The notes under the pieces are model-generated. The model did no database searches. It was given only the letters and a program-made list of their open reading frames with translations, and was not told the origin of the DNA. This document shows, piece by piece, positions 54,027 to 64,000 of a stretch of DNA of 64,000 nt (its first letter is position 1; the number at the start of each line of letters is the position of its first letter). The stretch is from the NCBI RefSeq assembly GCF_963678225.1, contig NZ_OY782764.1, positions 638,501 through 702,500 of the forward strand, read 5' to 3'. The DNA is from an uncultured Cohaesibacter sp. Lineage in GTDB: Bacteria > Pseudomonadota > Alphaproteobacteria > Rhizobiales > Cohaesibacteraceae. The position numbers were made by a program, and so were the translations under genes.

Positions 54027-55675
54027 GCCGTCCTCCCATCGCGCAGCCTCAGGGCAACAACACGCTCAGCCACGATCAGAATGATGGCAACCAGTGCAAG
54101 CCATGGCCAAAGCGGGCTTTGCGCTTCCCCCATCATAGAAACGGGCTGAATATCATCTAGCGCAGGGTTCGTCCCCAAAGGCTTGGCCGTATCGCTCTCA
54201 TAGGCCAGATTTTCGATCCTTGCGCCCGCCCCATCCACATGGGACACATCCAGTAACGGCTGCCGATCCTGATTGACAAAGCGATAGGCATTGATGAAAG
54301 CGACCAGCCACGTCAGATGTTGCGCATCTGCAAGATTGGCATTGGCCAACCCGCCAGCAGGCTCTGGCATCAACACCGCCGGATGCGCCCCTGCACGCAC
54401 CGCAATCCAGACCTTGCCATCAGCACCGGCTGCAACAGCGCGAAAGCCCTCAGGCAATCGCCCAAGCCCTCTTGGTTTGAGGGTTTCCAGCAGATCCAGA
54501 TCCACCGCTTCCAGCAAGGGGCTTTCTTTTTGGAAATAACCAAGGGCATTGACGCCTTGCGCTTCTCCACGAACGAGATAAATCCCACGCTCGGTGAGCC
54601 CGTCTTCAGCAGAATAGAACCCGATGCGCACCGCATCATCCCGCTCGGCACCGACAACGGGCGCCATTTGCCGTGCAAGGTTGGCCAGAGCCCCCGCGCT
54701 CACGTCCGCATCCAGCGCAATCGGCAACACCGACATTGCGCCGATAGAAAGAGCAAGGCGATTGTCGAGAGCAAACCCTCCGGTCTCTTCCAGCTCTGCG
54801 CGATAAGTGCCTGGCTCAGAGACAGCATAAGTGACTGAGACCTCCTGCCCCTTGCCCAAATCAACTGGCGCATCGGGACTGAGAATTTGGCCTCGCGGCC
54901 CTGTAACAACAAGGGATAGGTCCGAATTGGTATCCCCGAAGCGAGCAATATTCAAAGACAAGCGCGCACCGTCTCCGCCAAGTCCGGCGGCTTTGAAATC
55001 GGCTCCTGTCAGGGCGCTATTAGCCTCAGGCTCACCAACCTGAAACCATAGGGGATCAGCCGACAGCACCTCGCCTTCAGCCACCTTCTCATGCTCCCTC
55101 GCATCAGACAGCGCAAAAAACGGAGGCTTTGGCAAGTCGGACACAACAGCCAGATGGGTCCAACGGCAAGGACCATCCTCAAGTGAAGCTGAAAGAGCAT
55201 GCATCATCGCAATGGGAGACACACCAGCGTCGCCAACTCCGTTGCTGGGCGCAGTATGTGGCACAGCCACCACACGTGAACAGCCCCCTTGGGCTGTAAC
55301 ATGCTGGACGATTTTATCTGCCATTTCATTGGCCAACTGTAGCCGCGTCGGACGACCCACCGCCATGCTGGGAGAATGATCCACGGCAACAAGAACGCCA
55401 AGGGCAGGCGCGTTTTTGGTTGGCACCAACACCCCATCCAGCAACAGGATAGCCAGAAGAGTCAGCAGAATGAGAAAGCGCAACCAGAATAACGGGCTGC
55501 GCAAGGGCGCACTCATCTGCCAGCGTACACGCGATTGTCTTGCCTCAGAAAGTTCGGGCAGAAACTGCAAAGCAGAAATCTCCACGTGCCGCACTTTCGA
55601 GCGCCGCATATATTTGACCAGCAGCACCACGAGGAAGAGACCGACAGTTGCAAAGGCGAGAAGGCCAAGAAGCAT
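54023..55675 (-). CDS. BatA-like membrane protein with VWA-type domain
   Basis: The 550-residue protein has the BatA/BatB N-terminus: helix at about 2-20, a basic loop (KYMRRSKVRHVEISALQFL) and a second helix at about 63-85. A VWA-type domain follows with VAVDHSPSM (DxSxS, about residue 98), although the rest of the VWA is short. A long beta-rich region (about 210-500) and a C-terminal helix (about 523-540) complete it. It follows DUF58 with a TAATG overlap, the usual MoxR-DUF58-Bat order. Such proteins are thought to be assembled or remodelled by the MoxR ATPase at the inner membrane. Confidence 0.85.
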   Translation of the reverse strand: MLLGLLAFATVGLFLVVLLVKYMRRSKVRHVEISALQFLPELSEARQSRVRWQMSAPLRSPLFWLRFLILLTLLAILLLDGVLVPTKNAPALGVLVAVDHSPSMAVGRPTRLQLANEMADKIVQHVTAQGGCSRVVAVPHTAPSNGVGDAGVSPIAMMHALSASLEDGPCRWTHLAVVSDLPKPPFFALSDAREHEKVAEGEVLSADPLWFQVGEPEANSALTGADFKAAGLGGDGARLSLNIARFGDTNSDLSLVVTGPRGQILSPDAPVDLGKGQEVSVTYAVSEPGTYRAELEETGGFALDNRLALSIGAMSVLPIALDADVSAGALANLARQMAPVVGAERDDAVRIGFYSAEDGLTERGIYLVRGEAQGVNALGYFQKESPLLEAVDLDLLETLKPRGLGRLPEGFRAVAAGADGKVWIAVRAGAHPAVLMPEPAGGLANANLADAQHLTWLVAFINAYRFVNQDRQPLLDVSHVDGAGARIENLAYESDTAKPLGTNPALDDIQPVSMMGEAQSPLWPWLALVAIILIVAERVVALRLRDGRTA

Positions 55676-56646
55676 TAGCCGACCCTCCCGAACAATTCGC
55701 TTGCAAGAAGAAAATCATGAAAACGCAGGCGGAAGCCTTCCGCCATGGCATCAAAGCCCGGCCGATCGGGAAAATCCCACGCGAAATGCACCACGCCGCC
55801 GCGATTAAGGGCTTGAGCATATCCATCCCGCTGCGCCTGAATGGCGTCTTCAGCGGCCGTCAGATCAGGGCCCGACGCCTGAAACGCACCGCTACGCTCA
55901 GCTGCGGCCCCGACAGCGCCCAGAGAGACAATATCCTCCCGAAGAATGGCGCGCTCCGTTGGCCAACTGTTGAGCTCGCACACCACGGCCTGCCGATAGC
56001 CGCGCGAGGCCAGCTGTATGGCTTCCTCAAAGGCTGCTTGCGCTGTATTGGTGCGATAGAAGTCTGTTATGAAAATGGTGACCGATGATTGTTTAAGCCG
56101 AGACAGCTCAGACCCGATTGACACTTCTTCGCTGCCTTCAGGGGCTTTGGAAGTCCACAAGCCTTGAGAGAAATGGGCAAACGCTTCACCGATCTGCCCG
56201 CCTTGCACAAAGCTCACTCGATCCCGAGACGATGACGCCCCGAGCGACGCAAAGCCGATACCAATGGCTTCATTGCCTGCAATATGCCCCAGCGCTTCAC
56301 ATATCCAGAGCGCAGCCTCCAACTTGCTCACCCTATGCGGGTCTTCCATACCGGCGCGCATAGTGGCACTGCCATCTACAATCACGAGAAGCTGGAATTG
56401 TTCTTCGGCTTCAAATGAGCGCACCAGAAACTCATCCGGCCCCCCATGGCGCAACGAGGCTCGCCAGTCGATGTGACGCACATCATCGCCAAACACATAA
56501 GAGCGATGTTCCCGATATTCCAAAGACTGCCCCAACTTGCGCCGCAAGAAGGCTCCGCTGCCAGACGTTGCAAACGCCTTGCGAGCCTTGACGCAGATGT
56601 CGTCCAGCATGGCTGGATCGAACGGATTGGGGCGCAAAGAGATCAT
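55675..56646 (-). CDS. DUF58 family protein (VWA-related)
   Basis: The 323-residue protein has the DUF58 signature EYREHRSYVFGDDVRHIDWRAS split over residues 43-64, followed by VWA-like strands with LLVIVDGSATM (Asp91, Ser93, Thr95: DxSxT metal site). TIFITDF (about 193) is the second typical strand. There is no membrane helix, so it is probably cytoplasmic. The start overlaps the MoxR stop as ATGA, the standard MoxR-DUF58 pairing seen across bacteria, where the two are believed to work together on a membrane-bound VWA protein. Confidence 0.93.
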   Translation of the reverse strand: MISLRPNPFDPAMLDDICVKARKAFATSGSGAFLRRKLGQSLEYREHRSYVFGDDVRHIDWRASLRHGGPDEFLVRSFEAEEQFQLLVIVDGSATMRAGMEDPHRVSKLEAALWICEALGHIAGNEAIGIGFASLGASSSRDRVSFVQGGQIGEAFAHFSQGLWTSKAPEGSEEVSIGSELSRLKQSSVTIFITDFYRTNTAQAAFEEAIQLASRGYRQAVVCELNSWPTERAILREDIVSLGAVGAAAERSGAFQASGPDLTAAEDAIQAQRDGYAQALNRGGVVHFAWDFPDRPGFDAMAEGFRLRFHDFLLASELFGRVG

Positions 56647-57860
56647 TGGTCCAGCTGATATGGCTTGAAAAATTCACTATAGCTGGCGGCCTGTGGTGCG
56701 GTGAGAGCGAGCAAATGCAACAACAGCGCATCTCGCACTTTCTCCAAATCTCTCATGGAACGCAGCGCCGGGAAATCCTCCATGGCCATCCGCTGCCAGC
56801 TATATTTTAATTTCACACGATGCCGCAAGGCGCCAGGCGCCATCTCCAGCAGGGCTCTCGCCGCCATGGCCTGCATTTGCGTGGTGGCGCTTTCCGCCGA
56901 CAACAGGAACGCTTTCGCCTTGCTTGCCTGAATGAGAGCAATCGCCGCGCGCGGGCCAAGCGGCCATTCACAATAACGCTCGACAAACTGCACAATCTGC
57001 TCCCCGGAGCGCGCCGGAATATCAACCAGCTCTGCAGCTTTGGCAGCGCCATGGGTTGCCTGCACCAGATTGACGGCATGCTCCACCATCTTGCGCGGCA
57101 TCTTGGTCTCCGAAAGCAAAGCCCTAGTCTGATCGATCAGCCAGCCGCACTGGTCAGCGGAATAAGCGTCAATATCCAGAGGCGTCTGCGCTTCGCCCTC
57201 AATGCCCGTGTGACCACCGGAGACCCGCTCGACAATCTCAACCAGTGCCGCGCTATCGGACGGCGCCATCAGGAGCTTGAGCTGGAAGCGGTCCAGTTGC
57301 GCTTCGGGCAAATCGTAAGTGCCTTCCTGATCAATGGGGTTTTGCGTGCCAATCACCATGAAAGGCGTTTCAAATCTGGCCTGCTGCATATTTTGCGAAA
57401 GAACTCGGCTTTCCACCAAGGATCGCGTTTCACCCAGAACAGTTACCTTCCGCTCCGCCATGGCTTCCAGCATGGCAGCCTGTGTTTTGGGCGTGGCACG
57501 GTTGATCTCATCCGCCAGCAGAATCTGCCGGAAAATGGGGCCAGGCTGAAAAACAAAAGGCTCCCCAGACCCGCTCATATTGGGCATAAAGGTGCCAGTG
57601 ATATCCGAAGGCAGCAAGTCCGGTGTGAACTGGATGCGTCCATAGCCCGCGCCATCATTCATCTTGAGGCTCTTGGCAAACGAAACCGCCAGAGATGTCT
57701 TGCCAAGCCCGGGATTGCTCTCCAACAGCACATGCCCACCGGTAAACAGCGCCGCAATCATCCCATCGATCACTGCATCCTGCCCAATGATATCCCGCTG
57801 CACGCTCCGCTTGACCTGCAGCATGAAATGGGCTGCTTGTTCCGCTGGTAATTGGCTCAT
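56643..57860 (-). CDS. AAA+ ATPase of the MoxR family
   Basis: The 405-residue ATPase has Walker A NPGLGKTS (residues 49-56; the usual VPGxGKT has Asn here), Walker B LLADEINRATPKTQ (Asp117, Glu118), sensor 1 GTQNPIDQEGTYDLPEAQLDRF and sensor 2 LGPRAAIALIQASKA. This is classic MoxR, distinct in type from the second ATPase at 49244. The C-terminus (about 330-405) is longer than in many MoxR proteins. It is second in the operon, seven bases after the preceding stop, and directly upstream of DUF58. Confidence 0.95.
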   Translation of the reverse strand: MSQLPAEQAAHFMLQVKRSVQRDIIGQDAVIDGMIAALFTGGHVLLESNPGLGKTSLAVSFAKSLKMNDGAGYGRIQFTPDLLPSDITGTFMPNMSGSGEPFVFQPGPIFRQILLADEINRATPKTQAAMLEAMAERKVTVLGETRSLVESRVLSQNMQQARFETPFMVIGTQNPIDQEGTYDLPEAQLDRFQLKLLMAPSDSAALVEIVERVSGGHTGIEGEAQTPLDIDAYSADQCGWLIDQTRALLSETKMPRKMVEHAVNLVQATHGAAKAAELVDIPARSGEQIVQFVERYCEWPLGPRAAIALIQASKAKAFLLSAESATTQMQAMAARALLEMAPGALRHRVKLKYSWQRMAMEDFPALRSMRDLEKVRDALLLHLLALTAPQAASYSEFFKPYQLDQ

Positions 57861-57867
57861 AACTTCC

Positions 57868-59532
57868 TCATTGTGATTGCGGCTTGAGAAGGGATCTCAT
57901 CCAGTGGGGCATCTGTTGCACCGGAATATGGGGATGGGACGTTTCATTTGTCTCACGATTCGCGCCCTTTGCGTGAATTTCCTCGACCTGCACCGCCTTT
58001 GCTCCCCTGTCCGCAACGGCCAGATTCTTTTCTTGCCCAGTGCTTTGTCCGCCTCCCCCACGCGCGTCAGCATTGCCTCCAACAAGAGAGCCTGTTTGCG
58101 CTTGAGCTTTTTCCCTTTGCGTGCCATCGCGCCGAGTCTCATCGCGCGCATTTGCGCTTGACCTATCGACAGATCGACCATCCTGCCCAGGTTGCTCGAT
58201 CTCGATCCGATCCTTCGCAAGACTCCCATCTGGAAAAGCTTCTGCGCGATCTGCAAGCCCCTGCGGCGCAGTTTCAAGCCCGCCCCCAGACGCACCTGAA
58301 AGAGGTGAGGCATCGCCAGATTGCATCGCCGCTTGAGCCGATGCATCCTCGCCTAAGAGATCTGGCGGCAAACTGTCCTGCCCTTGAGGTTGCTCGAAAG
58401 ATTGAGACGGAACACTATCATTGGAAGAATTTACCAAGTCGCGTGACGATGCACCAGCCACGTCCTCTGCATTTAGAGAAGGCTCCGGAGGATGTTGCGC
58501 CATGCTGCCCCCATTGCGATCAGATAGACCCTCTCTGTCAGAAGCACCGGAAGCAGAGAGACCCCGCTGTTGCTTTTGAAAAACAGAGCCTGATTCACTG
58601 CGAGGTTTGCCGTTCTCTGCACTCCGCATATCAGTATACTGTTGAGCCGAAAATGTCGGTGCAAACACAGAAGGATTGGAAATGGCATGCGTAGGAAGAC
58701 CGACTAGAAGCAGCATAAGCCCCCCCACTATCAGCCCTATGATGCAACCTGAAGCGAATGGAGCCAGGCTCCCCTTCATACGCAATTTGCATTCACGCGC
58801 AAGCGAAAGCCCCGCCCAGTCTCCAAAATCCGGAATGCGCAATGCAACTCCGTCAGGCTGCGCATCGTCTTGCGCAATAATCGCCAACGAAGAGCTCAAC
58901 GTACCCGCATCACTTGCCTGATCCATCGCCAAACGGACATCCGGCTGTAGAGCATAGCGTGTCGTCTGCGCAAGAGAGATTTTCGGAAGCTCTTTTATCT
59001 TGCAACAAATCAAGCCAAAGACCGAGCTTCTTATGCGCAGCACACCGAAAAGATGACTGCATCCGACTGCAATGAACCCGCCAACGAAGATGTAGGACAA
59101 TAGCGTTGCCCCTAATACAGCAAGCAATCCTGAGGCACACAAAAATGCAGCCCCGCCCCAGACGACCCCATGTGCAATCATGAATAGCTTTCGTGATGCA
59201 GAAATTTTGTAAAGGGCTGCGGCCCTATGAAACGCCCCGGTCTTATAGAGTTTCGCTGCTTTGCGCCTCTTAATCAGAGATAGGACAAATAGAAGCAAAC
59301 CTACGGCTAGGAGCGTCGTGGCCACGATGAGTAGGTAAGCCCCCTCTTGGGGCAACAAGGCATAACCAACAAGCAGCAGGCCTGAGACAATGCTTCCAGC
59401 AACGGCAGGACACCCATAACTTGCAACGAAGCGGCGCACCTGTGAAATCCTGCGCAAGAAGCCAGCGTCTTCAGGTGCGGAAGTCATACGTGGAAGACTA
59501 TCAAAGACCTGATTGTCACCATAACCGGCCAT
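57868..59532 (-). CDS. Membrane protein with long hydrophilic tail, first gene of MoxR/VWA operon
   Basis: The 554-residue protein has about five membrane helices in its first half (about 42-62, 66-87, 115-135, 140-160 and 256-278). From about 290 to 535 there is a low-complexity tail rich in Ser, Gly, Gln, Asp and Glu. A short conserved-looking end (HIPVQQMPHWMRSLLKPQ) could be a docking peptide. A cytoplasmic helical-repeat-like segment (KAAKLYKTGAFHRAAALYK) lies between helices 2 and 3. It is the first gene of the operon, with GGGCAG before the ATG. The family is not recognised. Confidence 0.75.
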   Translation of the reverse strand: MAGYGDNQVFDSLPRMTSAPEDAGFLRRISQVRRFVASYGCPAVAGSIVSGLLLVGYALLPQEGAYLLIVATTLLAVGLLLFVLSLIKRRKAAKLYKTGAFHRAAALYKISASRKLFMIAHGVVWGGAAFLCASGLLAVLGATLLSYIFVGGFIAVGCSHLFGVLRIRSSVFGLICCKIKELPKISLAQTTRYALQPDVRLAMDQASDAGTLSSSLAIIAQDDAQPDGVALRIPDFGDWAGLSLARECKLRMKGSLAPFASGCIIGLIVGGLMLLLVGLPTHAISNPSVFAPTFSAQQYTDMRSAENGKPRSESGSVFQKQQRGLSASGASDREGLSDRNGGSMAQHPPEPSLNAEDVAGASSRDLVNSSNDSVPSQSFEQPQGQDSLPPDLLGEDASAQAAMQSGDASPLSGASGGGLETAPQGLADRAEAFPDGSLAKDRIEIEQPGQDGRSVDRSSANARDETRRDGTQREKAQAQTGSLVGGNADARGGGGQSTGQEKNLAVADRGAKAVQVEEIHAKGANRETNETSHPHIPVQQMPHWMRSLLKPQSQ

Positions 59533-59705
59533 AATTTTGCTGCCCTTGCCTAATCATTGCATCAAATCCACTAATGATATGCATTGAAATGACAACTCTC
59601 ATGTTCACGGCAAATCAGATGCTGGAATAAAGACGGTAGCAAATAGCTTTGACCAAACAAAGCCCGCAAAACTCATTCGAGCGGCAAAAATCATCAAACA
59701 AAATG

Positions 59706-60620
59706 CTATATAGAAGGCGTCATAAAATCAGGATAAATACCGCTTTTGAGAATGGCATCCATGGGGTTCTGCCCTCTGAGGAAACCATGCTCGGTTACCA
59801 GCACCGAACCCCAGCCACGCACGCGCGCTCCCCAGATATCGGTGTGTAAGCTATCCCCCATCATGGCAATCCTATGTCTAGGAATGGAGCTCCCGAGCCG
59901 CCTCTCAATTTCATCATAAACGGTCCCGAAGGGCTTACCATGAAATGCCACACTCAAACCTGGCAACCGATCCATAAGATCATGAGCATAATAGCCCGGT
60001 TCAACAGACATATCCTCTTCGCGCGGTGCAACGATATCTGGATTGGCGACAATCACAGGACGGTTGTTCTGCGACAGGCTTTCAAACAACAAAGCTTGCC
60101 GTTCCAACGTCCAACTCTCACTGGAAAGAATAAGAAAGCCATCGGCTTCATCATATACGGGTTGATCATCCAGCAGGGGTTTTGCTTTCACTGAGAGTTC
60201 TTCAGGCCGAAAAGACGACGGTGCTGCAACGCCCCAAACAAAAGAGGAGTCGACAGATGGTAGATGCATTTCACACACAACACGCGAAGAAACCAACTCA
60301 CAATCGTTAAAGTTGAAGCCCAAACGTTTAAACTTGGCAACAACCTGATCGAAACAATATGAAGCAGCGTTGGTTAAAACGAAAACCTGTTTGTTGGCGA
60401 CCCTCAGGGCTTCAATTCGTTCACGCGCGCCTTTTATGGGTGTTTCTCCCACATTCAAAACCCCGAAGGCATCAAACACAAAGGCGTCAAAGCGATCCTC
60501 AATTTCAGAAAGATCTTTAATAGGCTCAATTGTTGTTTTGTAAGCTGAGAGAATCGGGAAGCGATGTTTGACTGCTTCATAACGCTCAAAAGCCTGTTCT
60601 GAAGACAAGGTGGGAATCAT
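59706..60620 (-). CDS. HAD superfamily class IIA phosphatase-like hydrolase
   Basis: The 304-residue protein is of the HAD class IIA (TIGR01459-like) family. Motif I is FVFDAFGVLNVGETP (nucleophile Asp near residue 47), with Phe where the classic DxD has its second Asp; many relatives have Trp at that site (DxWGV). Motif II is VFVLTNAAS, motif III GKPFG, and motif IV MMGDSLHTDIWGA (about 253-265). The substrate is unknown. It precedes the 15-gene operon on the same strand, with a 173-base gap, and is probably a separate transcription unit. Confidence 0.87.
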   Translation of the reverse strand: MIPTLSSEQAFERYEAVKHRFPILSAYKTTIEPIKDLSEIEDRFDAFVFDAFGVLNVGETPIKGARERIEALRVANKQVFVLTNAASYCFDQVVAKFKRLGFNFNDCELVSSRVVCEMHLPSVDSSFVWGVAAPSSFRPEELSVKAKPLLDDQPVYDEADGFLILSSESWTLERQALLFESLSQNNRPVIVANPDIVAPREEDMSVEPGYYAHDLMDRLPGLSVAFHGKPFGTVYDEIERRLGSSIPRHRIAMMGDSLHTDIWGARVRGWGSVLVTEHGFLRGQNPMDAILKSGIYPDFMTPSI

Positions 60621-60723
60621 GGATTGGTACCCGTTTGTATTTTTAAATGGAGCAATACTGCTATTGAACTGGCTGGATATATTTCACAAGGCAATCTCAA
60701 GTGAGTGACATCCCCCCTTACGC

Positions 60724-60762
60724 AAAAACCCCCCGGAGCTTTAAGTGCTACGGGGGGTTTTT
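60724..60762 (-). terminator. Terminator of the rRNA operon
   Basis: AAAAACCCCCCG (60724-60735) and CGGGGGGTTTTT (60751-60762) form a perfect 12-bp stem; the loop can add an AGC/GCT pairing. On the minus strand it ends in a T-run, 19 bases after the 5S gene. It also ends in T on the plus strand, so it could act in both directions. Confidence 0.92.
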
Positions 60763-60780
60763 TTGAGTTTGTTATTAGCA

Positions 60781-60898
60781 GGCCCGGCAGCGACCTACTC
60801 TCCCACGTCTTAAGACGGAGTACCATTGGCGCAGAGGATATTAACGGCCGAGTTCGGGATGGGATCGGGTTTGGTGTCCTCGCCATAACCACCGGGCC
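60781..60898 (-). rRNA. rrf: 5S ribosomal RNA
   Basis: The minus strand shows the conserved alphaproteobacterial 5S core (CCCGATCCCATCCCGAACTC, then TGGTACT..GTCTTAAGAC and GGGAGAGTAGGTCG). The ends pair as GGCCCGG with CCGGGCC (helix I), which sets the length at about 118 bases. It follows the 23S gene after a spacer of about 122 bases with no tRNA. Confidence 0.95.
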
Positions 60899-61020
60899 GG
60901 CGAATAACAAACGGAGAAGCTGGAGTTGCTGTCGGTGATTTTATCAAATCACCTCACGCTTAGTTTCGGTGGGTTGCATTAGAGCAACCCGCCTTGAATG
61001 AATATAGACAAATGAGAGTA

Positions 61021-63743
<2,723 letters not shown>

Positions 63744-63749
<6 letters not shown>

Positions 63750-63760
63750 CACTCTCATTT
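63744..63760 (-). other. Left arm of the pre-23S processing stem
   Basis: As RNA this reads AAATGAGAGTGATCAAG and pairs over 17 bases (one G-U) with the transcript of 61010-61026 (CTTGATTACTCTCATTT) at the other end of the 23S gene. Such long stems are cut by RNase III during 23S maturation. Confidence 0.75.
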
Positions 63761-64000
63761 TCTATACTCATTCAAAAGAATGAGACTTCAAATGAAGTCA
63801 TTCAAATCAGTAACCATCCACTCGGCACAAGCAGGCCAAGCAGTCTATAGATCACTGATAAAACTAAAGAACCTACCTTTCAATCATCCCGTCGGGGTAC
63901 GACAAGATGAGGCAGGTTCTAGACCAGCTTCTCGAGATGCAATCAAAACCACGCGGTCAGGCAATGGTTAGAACTAATCCCTGGGTCAAACCCAGTCGAT
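63761..64000 (-). other. Part of the 16S-23S spacer
   Basis: These 240 bases lie upstream of 23S on the transcribed strand. Two perfect hairpins are visible: CTCATTC/GAATGAG (63767-63784) and GACTTCA/TGAAGTC (63784-63799). They may take part in rRNA antitermination or processing. No tRNA gene is found within the window, although Ile and Ala tRNAs are common further upstream in this spacer. Confidence 0.6.

Noticed and set aside
33099..59532. Phage-defence or toxin system built on MoxR/VWA genes
   Set aside because: Ternary MoxR-VWA conflict systems carry nuclease, peptidase or signalling effectors. Here no nuclease or toxin domain is recognised and most products are envelope proteins, so an envelope role fits better; not fully excluded because several proteins are unknown.
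59533..59705. Sigma-70 promoter for the 15-gene operon
   Set aside because: A TTGTCA sequence is present on the minus strand, but no -10 hexamer at proper spacing was found, so I do not call a promoter.
63761..64000. Possible tRNA-Ile or tRNA-Ala gene in the 16S-23S spacer
   Set aside because: No cloverleaf, TTCGA-type T-loop with CCA end or usual anticodon arm could be found on either strand in the part visible.

Overview
The window looks like a chromosomal segment of an alphaproteobacterium, most likely of the order Hyphomicrobiales (Rhizobiales). This rests on a BcsN-type cellulose operon, a perfect CtrA-type box (TTAA-N7-TTAA), rhizobial-style sugar ABC transporters and the character of the 23S and 5S rRNA. 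Genus assignment is not possible from sequence reading alone. No insertion sequences, phage genes or CRISPR arrays were seen.

Layout. (1) 1-2322, plus strand: the end of a nickel/cobalt ECF transporter operon (DUF4198 protein, CbiM/NikM, NikL-like protein, CbiQ/NikQ). Its ATPase does not follow. (2) 2362-11896: a carbohydrate locus. An AraC-type regulator is divergent from a minus-strand operon of a DUF5107-TPR protein, an AraF-like binding protein, a double ATPase, a permease and an aldose epimerase. (3) 11985-20532: a probable deoxyribose locus. A DeoR orthologue is divergent from a minus-strand operon of DeoC, an LsrB-like binding protein, a double ATPase, two permeases, a DUF4432 mutarotase-like protein and a ribokinase-family kinase. 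A 13/16 match to the E. coli DeoR operator lies between deoC and deoR. (4) 20770-29745, plus strand: the cellulose operon bcsN-bcsA-bcsB-bcsZ plus a TPR protein. No BcsC porin is present and a CtrA-type box lies upstream. (5) 29862-32833, minus strand: a TRAP transporter (Q-M-P order) sharing a bidirectional terminator with the cellulose operon.

(6) 33099-59532, minus strand: a compact set of 15 genes over 26.4 kb, nearly all overlapping or a few bases apart. It is the most unusual part of the window. In transcription order it encodes: a membrane protein with a long hydrophilic tail; a MoxR ATPase; a DUF58 protein; a BatA-like VWA membrane protein; an 888-residue membrane protein with two VWA domains around an amidotransferase-like domain; an unknown protein; a second, RavA-like MoxR ATPase; a partner with a degenerate VWA-like segment; a protein with a coiled-coil C-terminus; two small membrane proteins; a 2412-residue membrane-anchored beta-propeller-like protein; an unknown protein; a membrane M48 metallopeptidase; and a small acidic protein. 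I infer an envelope-associated AAA+/VWA machine that assembles or remodels a giant periplasmic protein. I do not recognise the whole set as a described system.

(7) 59706-60620, minus strand: a HAD class IIA phosphatase-like gene. (8) 60724-64000, minus strand: the 3' part of an rRNA operon (part of the 16S-23S spacer, 23S, 5S, terminator), with a clear 23S processing stem.
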